Below, piece by piece: positions 60,241-64,000 of a stretch of 64,000 nt of DNA. The stretch's first letter is position 1, and each line of letters opens with the position of its first letter. This stretch comes from JARFQW01 sp963842955 (GTDB lineage: Bacteria; Pseudomonadota; Gammaproteobacteria; Steroidobacterales; XN24). The notes beneath the pieces are model-generated. The model searched no databases. It had not been told where the DNA came from and was given only the letters and a program-made list of their open reading frames with translations. A program made the position numbers and the translations under genes. The stretch spans positions 62,001 to 126,000 of the forward strand of contig CAWJIJ010000005.1 of NCBI GenBank assembly GCA_963842955.1, in the 5' to 3' direction.

Positions 60241-60271
60241 CGCGACGGCCCCGGATATCGGGGCCGTCGCG
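60241..60271 (+). terminator. gadB-transporter intercistronic hairpin
   Basis: CGCGACGGCCCCG and its exact complement form a 13-bp stem with a 5-nt loop, 18 nt after the gadB stop. No T-run follows. It could reduce read-through into the transporter or stabilise the gadB message. Confidence 0.68.
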
Positions 60272-60298
60272 CGGAACAATGGCCACTGGAATGCGGAA

Positions 60299-61988
60299 AT
60301 GATCGACTACATCGTCACGACGCTCAGGGAAAACCCCGAGCTGGCTATCTTCCTGACCCTGGGGCTCGGCTACTGGCTGGGCAAACTGCGCATCGGCAAA
60401 TTCGCCCTGGGGTCGGTTACCGGAGTGCTCCTGGCGGGCGTGCTCATCGGCCAGCTGGACATCACCATTTCGTCCCAGGTGAAGTCGGTCTTTTTCATCA
60501 TGTTCCTGTTTGCCGTGGGGTACGGCGTGGGTCCGCAGTTCGTCCGCGGCATCGCGTCGGACGGCGCCCCCCAGGCGCTGTTCGCGGTGGTTATCTGTGT
60601 GCTGGTGCTGTTATGCGTTTACGCGGCGGCGACATTCATGGGCTATGACGCCGGCTTTGCGGCCGGTCTGCTCGCGGGATCCCAGACGATTTCCGCGTCC
60701 ATCGGCCTGGCCACCGATGCCATCAACGGCCTCGGTAAAACGGCGGAGGAAACCAAGGCGATACTTGGCCATATTCCCGTGGCGTACGCTGTCTGCTATC
60801 TCTGGGGCACTATCGGCACCGGGCTGATTCTGTCGGCCATTGGACCCAGGCTCCTGGGCGTTGACATAGCAAAGGAATGCGCCCGTTACGAGGCGGAAAT
60901 GTCCGGCGGTAAGCCCGCCGGCAGCGGCCCGAGCGTTTGGCGGCAGATCGAGATGCGGGCCTTCAAACTGTCCAAGGACAGCCCGGCGGTGGGCAAGGCG
61001 ATACGGGACGCGGAGGCCGCCTATACAGAAGGGCGGGTTTTCGTCGAAGGTTTGCGCCGGGGCGGCGAGATCGTCGACTTCGATACCGATACCGTGCTCC
61101 AGGTCAGATGATGTGGTCGCCGTGTCCGGCAAACGGGCCGTCATCGTCGAGATGGAATCCCGGGCCACGGAAGTCGAGGACCAGGAACTGCTCAACGTGC
61201 CGGCGGAGAGCGTTGACATCGTCGTCACGAAGAAAGCCTATGCCGAAAAGACGCTTGCGGACCTGGCCGAGGAAAAGTTCGCCCGCGGCGTGTTTCTTAG
61301 CAAGATCACCCGGGGCGCGACCTCGGTGGATATTCCGATACTGCCGCTGACCAAGATTCATCGCGGCGACATCCTGACTGTCACCGGGACGCGCCGTCAC
61401 ACGGACACGGTGGTCGAGGCCATCGGGTATGCGGACCGGTCGACGGACGCCACGGACATGGTCTGGGTCGGCGCGGCCATCGTGATCGGCGGCCTCATCG
61501 GCGCCCTGACCGTGCCGGTGCACGGCGTGCCGATCACCCTGTCCACATCCGGCGGGGCTTTGATCGCCGGGCTCATCCTGGGCTGGCTGCGGGGCGTGCA
61601 CCCGACCTTTGGCGCAATTCCCTCGGGGGCGCTGTGGATCATGAACTCGGTCGGCCTGAACGTATTTATCGCCGTGGTGGGCATTACGTCCGGGCCGACG
61701 TTTATTGCCGGGCTGAAGGAGGCGGGCTTTGGCGTCTTCTTCGCGGGGCTGTTTGCGACCTCCGTGCCCATGCTTCTTGCGCCCTTCATCGGTAAGTACA
61801 TTTTCAAGTTCGATCCGGCCATCAACCTGGGCTGCTGCGGCGGGGCCCGCACCAGCACCGCCTCGGTCGCGATGGTCGGAGACGTCGCGAAGAGCAACGT
61901 GCCGATGCTTGGCTACACTGTTCCATACGCGGTGTCGAATACTCTGCTGACCCTGTGGGGTCTCGTCATCGTGTTGATGATCGCCTAG
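60299..61988 (+). pseudogene. AspT-family (aspartate:alanine / glutamate:GABA-type) exchanger, frameshifted
   Basis: The first frame encodes about five helices (FLTLGLGYWLGKLRIGKFAL) and a first TrkA-C domain, then ends at TGA 61109-61111 within a second regulatory domain (IVDFDTDTVLQ). The next frame continues DDVVAVSGKRAVIVEMESRA and the remaining helices to LVIVLMIA at TAG 61988. Together they give about 562 residues, the normal AspT/YidE size, so one extra base near 61103-61106 explains the break. The second half has its own GTG 61113 but no ribosome binding site. Placed between gadB and a glutaminase, a glutamate/GABA exchange is more likely than aspartate/alanine. Confidence 0.88.
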
Positions 61989-62032
61989 GGGGCGGCGGTG
62001 GATTTATTTCAAGACGGATGGAGATTGCTTTC

Positions 62033-63097
62033 ATGATCACAGAACAGGTTTTGATCCAGCGGGCTTCCAGCCTCTGCGGGTGGCTGGGGGTGGCGAGCCT
62101 GGCCCTGGCCGGCTGCGCGACCGCTAACGCCGACGGCAGCGGCGGCGGGACCAAGTTTACGGCCCAGCAGCTACAGGCGGTCGTCAACGAGGCCCACGCC
62201 AAGTTCAAGGGTGATACGGGCGGCGCAAACGCCGACTACATCCCGATCCTGGCGACGGTACCTTCGGAGCTCTTCGGGGTGGCCATCACGCTGAAGGACG
62301 GAACGACGTTTACTGCCGGTGACGTGGACTACGATTTCGCGATCGAGTCGACCTCCAAGCCGTTCACGGCAGCATTGGCCATGCAGCAGTATGGCGGGCC
62401 GCAGGCGGTCGTGGACAAGATTGGCGTGGAGCCGACGGGATTGCCCTTCAACTCGAAGCTGGCCGTCGAGATTCTGGAGGCCCGGTCGGTCAACCCGCTG
62501 GTGAATGCCGGCGCCATCGCCTCGGTGAGCATGCTCAAGGCCGGCAGCGAGGATGAGCGCTGGGACATGGTGCTCGGCAACCTCAGCGACTTTGCGGGCG
62601 AACCCCTGACGCTGATGGACGAGGTGTACGAGTCCGAGTACACGACCTCATGGAGCAACCGGGGCATCGCCAACAACCTGTACAACTACGAGCGCCTGTA
62701 CAGCGATCCGGAAGAGGCCATGCGGGTCTATACGAAGCAGTGCTCCGTGGGTGTGAATACCAAGGACCTGGCCATGATGGGGGCGACCCTGGCCAACGGT
62801 GGGGTAAACCCCAAGACCGGCAAGCGGGTGATGGACGCGGCTTACGTACCCGAGCTTTTGGCCATCATGCTGACCGCCGGTTTCTATGACGAGTCCGGCT
62901 ACTGGTCCATGTGGGCCGGTCTGCCGTCGAAGACCGGCGTCGGCGGCGGCATCGTCTCGGTCGTTCCCGGTGAGATGGGCATCGCCGCGTTCTCGCCGCG
63001 TCTGAACGAGGCCGGCAACAGCGTGCGGGCCCAGAAAGCCATCCACTACATCGCCGGACAGCTGGGTGTAGGTATCTTCGGAGCCAACCCGGACTGA
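62033..63097 (+). CDS. glsA: Glutaminase, lipoprotein form
   Basis: A serine-dependent glutaminase of the beta-lactamase fold: Ser-x2-Lys in AIESTSKPFTAAL, EARSVNPLVNAGAIAS, the Tyr in NNLYNYERLYS and GLPSKTGVGGGIV at the end. Residues 1-25 are a lipoprotein signal (WLGVASLALAGC), so unlike E. coli YbaS/GlsA it is exported and lipid-anchored. GGAG lies 9 nt before ATG 62033. Length is 354 residues. It would release glutamate and ammonia from glutamine outside the cytoplasm, feeding the neighbouring exchanger and GadB. Confidence 0.93.
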   Translation: MITEQVLIQRASSLCGWLGVASLALAGCATANADGSGGGTKFTAQQLQAVVNEAHAKFKGDTGGANADYIPILATVPSELFGVAITLKDGTTFTAGDVDYDFAIESTSKPFTAALAMQQYGGPQAVVDKIGVEPTGLPFNSKLAVEILEARSVNPLVNAGAIASVSMLKAGSEDERWDMVLGNLSDFAGEPLTLMDEVYESEYTTSWSNRGIANNLYNYERLYSDPEEAMRVYTKQCSVGVNTKDLAMMGATLANGGVNPKTGKRVMDAAYVPELLAIMLTAGFYDESGYWSMWAGLPSKTGVGGGIVSVVPGEMGIAAFSPRLNEAGNSVRAQKAIHYIAGQLGVGIFGANPD

Positions 63098-63120
63098 ACG
63101 AACGGCGTGCCGGTCGATGA

Positions 63121-63169
63121 AAAACGGGTCTCCGGGAGAAAAGTCTCTCCCGGAGGGCCCGTTTTTTTT
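63121..63169 (+). terminator. Rho-independent terminator of the gad-glutaminase operon
   Basis: A long GC stem (ACGGGTCTCCGGGAGA pairing with TCTCCCGGAGGGCCCGT, one bulge) is followed by eight T residues, 24 nt after the glsA stop. Confidence 0.92.
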
Positions 63170-63195
63170 GGCGTCTGATAAGGAAGGGATTCGCA

Positions 63196-64000
63196 TTGTC
63201 TCAGTCGACGAATTGCAGGGAATGCACACTCCCCCGGGGCCTCGGCTACCGGTGGCTTGACGGCCGCGAGACGGGGGTTTGGTGCCTGGACGATTCCGGG
63301 CAGCACAAGGGAAGCGGAAGCCATCTCCAGGTCGCCATCAGGACCCTGAGGAGGGCACTTTTTATCGTCACCACGGTTGCGGCCGCGACTTACCCCATGG
63401 CCGCTTCCGCGGACCTGGGTGCCGCCTTCTCCGGGCTGACCGCGAAAGCCGATGACGCCACGTCCGCATTTTCCTCGCCGGCGGGCATTGTGCGTCTGGA
63501 CCGGCCGGAAGTGGTTGTCCAGACGAGTTTCGCCTATACGGACGCCAAGTTCCGGGTCGATGAAGCGAGCCTTGGCGGCGGCAACGCGGACCATGACAAC
63601 GAGGTGCTGTTTGTCCCGGGCCTGTTCTATGTACATCCGCTAGCTGATCGCTGGCGGCTGGGATTGTCCCTCAATGTTCCCTCAGGCATCGGCAACGACT
63701 ACGGCAAGAACTGGGCGGGGCGCTACCTGGCAGAGGAGTCCTCGCTGGCCTTTGTCGCCAGCTCCGCGGTCGTTGCCTGGCAGGCGACCGACAAGCTGTC
63801 CGTGGGTGCCGGTCCTTACATGATGTATACCGACTCGAAGACGAAGGCTCGCGTCAACAATCTCTTGCCGGATGCGCCGGACGGCTCGGTTCGGCTGGAA
63901 GAGGACGGTGTGGCTTTCGGTTATACCCTTGGGGCGATGTACCAGTTCACCGGCGCCACCCGGGTTGCGGCGTCCTTCCGCTCTTCGGTGGAACCGACCC
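63196..64000 (+). CDS. FadL/OmpP1-type outer-membrane protein (partial, runs off the window)
   Basis: A frame that is open to the right edge. After a signal-like segment (ALFIVTTVAAATYPMAASA) comes the FadL-like N terminus of alternating beta-strands: DATSAFSSPAGIVRLDRPEV, NEVLFVPGLFYVHPLADRWR, LGLSLNVPSGIGNDYGKNWA, and DKLSVGAGPYMMYTDSKTKA. FadL barrels import hydrophobic compounds such as fatty acids. Only about 268 residues are seen. The start is uncertain: TTG 63196 has AAGGAAGG 8 nt upstream but would put a long polar stretch before the signal segment. Confidence 0.8.
   Translation, partial: MSQSTNCRECTLPRGLGYRWLDGRETGVWCLDDSGQHKGSGSHLQVAIRTLRRALFIVTTVAAATYPMAASADLGAAFSGLTAKADDATSAFSSPAGIVRLDRPEVVVQTSFAYTDAKFRVDEASLGGGNADHDNEVLFVPGLFYVHPLADRWRLGLSLNVPSGIGNDYGKNWAGRYLAEESSLAFVASSAVVAWQATDKLSVGAGPYMMYTDSKTKARVNNLLPDAPDGSVRLEEDGVAFGYTLGAMYQFTGATRVAASFRSSVEPT

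Overview
The window comes from a GC-rich purple phototrophic proteobacterium, most likely a gammaproteobacterium. The phototrophy evidence is direct: a complete pucB-pucA-pucC light-harvesting operon (minus strand, about 7.5-9.3 kb) and a bchE-bchJ bacteriochlorophyll operon (plus strand, 26.4-28.7 kb). Both are preceded by tandem TGT-N12-ACA palindromes of the PpsR/CrtJ type. A HemG-type protoporphyrinogen oxidase, YceH, PurU, DUF2780 and DUF1656 genes fit a gammaproteobacterial background. I saw no tRNA, rRNA, CRISPR array, transposase or phage gene.

Layout. 0-7 kb: small unidentified ORFs, an alpha/beta hydrolase, a histone-H1-like gene broken by a frameshift, an exported catalase-peroxidase (katG) with a Fur-family-like operator, and a Tat-exported NAD-epimerase. 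7-10.5 kb: pucBAC with a peptide deformylase directly behind it, and upstream a protein carrying a 16-residue tandem repeat. 10.7-25 kb: a PLP decarboxylase, a secreted protein, a membrane-anchored quinone oxidoreductase, a SulP transporter (frameshifted) with a ParB-like gene, an M14 carboxypeptidase, a DEAD-box helicase, a YfcC-type transporter and purU. 25-33 kb: an outer-membrane protein (frameshifted), bchEJ, metA-metY, hemG and a b-type cytochrome. 33-43 kb: an S9 peptidase, CorA, YceH, an exported FMN oxidase carrying a CxxCH motif, a DcaP-like porin and an OPT transporter. 43-55 kb: a sigma-54 response regulator, a PRC-barrel protein, two MFS transporters, an ArsR/DUF4287/SRPBCC module, a molybdopterin oxidoreductase and lipoproteins. 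55-58.6 kb: a DUF1656/HlyD/NodT efflux operon without its usual FUSC pump. 58.7-63.1 kb: gadB, an AspT-type exchanger (frameshifted) and a lipoprotein glutaminase, followed by a FadL-type porin that runs off the end.

How the parts fit. PucBA are the antenna apoproteins and PucC assembles them. BchE and BchJ act in bacteriochlorophyll synthesis, and HemG makes the shared precursor protoporphyrin IX. The two photosynthesis operons are separated by ordinary metabolic genes but share the same tandem operator design. The gadB/AspT/glutaminase group reads as one acid-consuming glutamine-glutamate-GABA pathway starting in the periplasm. Four otherwise well-conserved genes carry single frameshifts, so either the assembly contains indel errors or these genes are decaying; this should be resolved before drawing conclusions about them.
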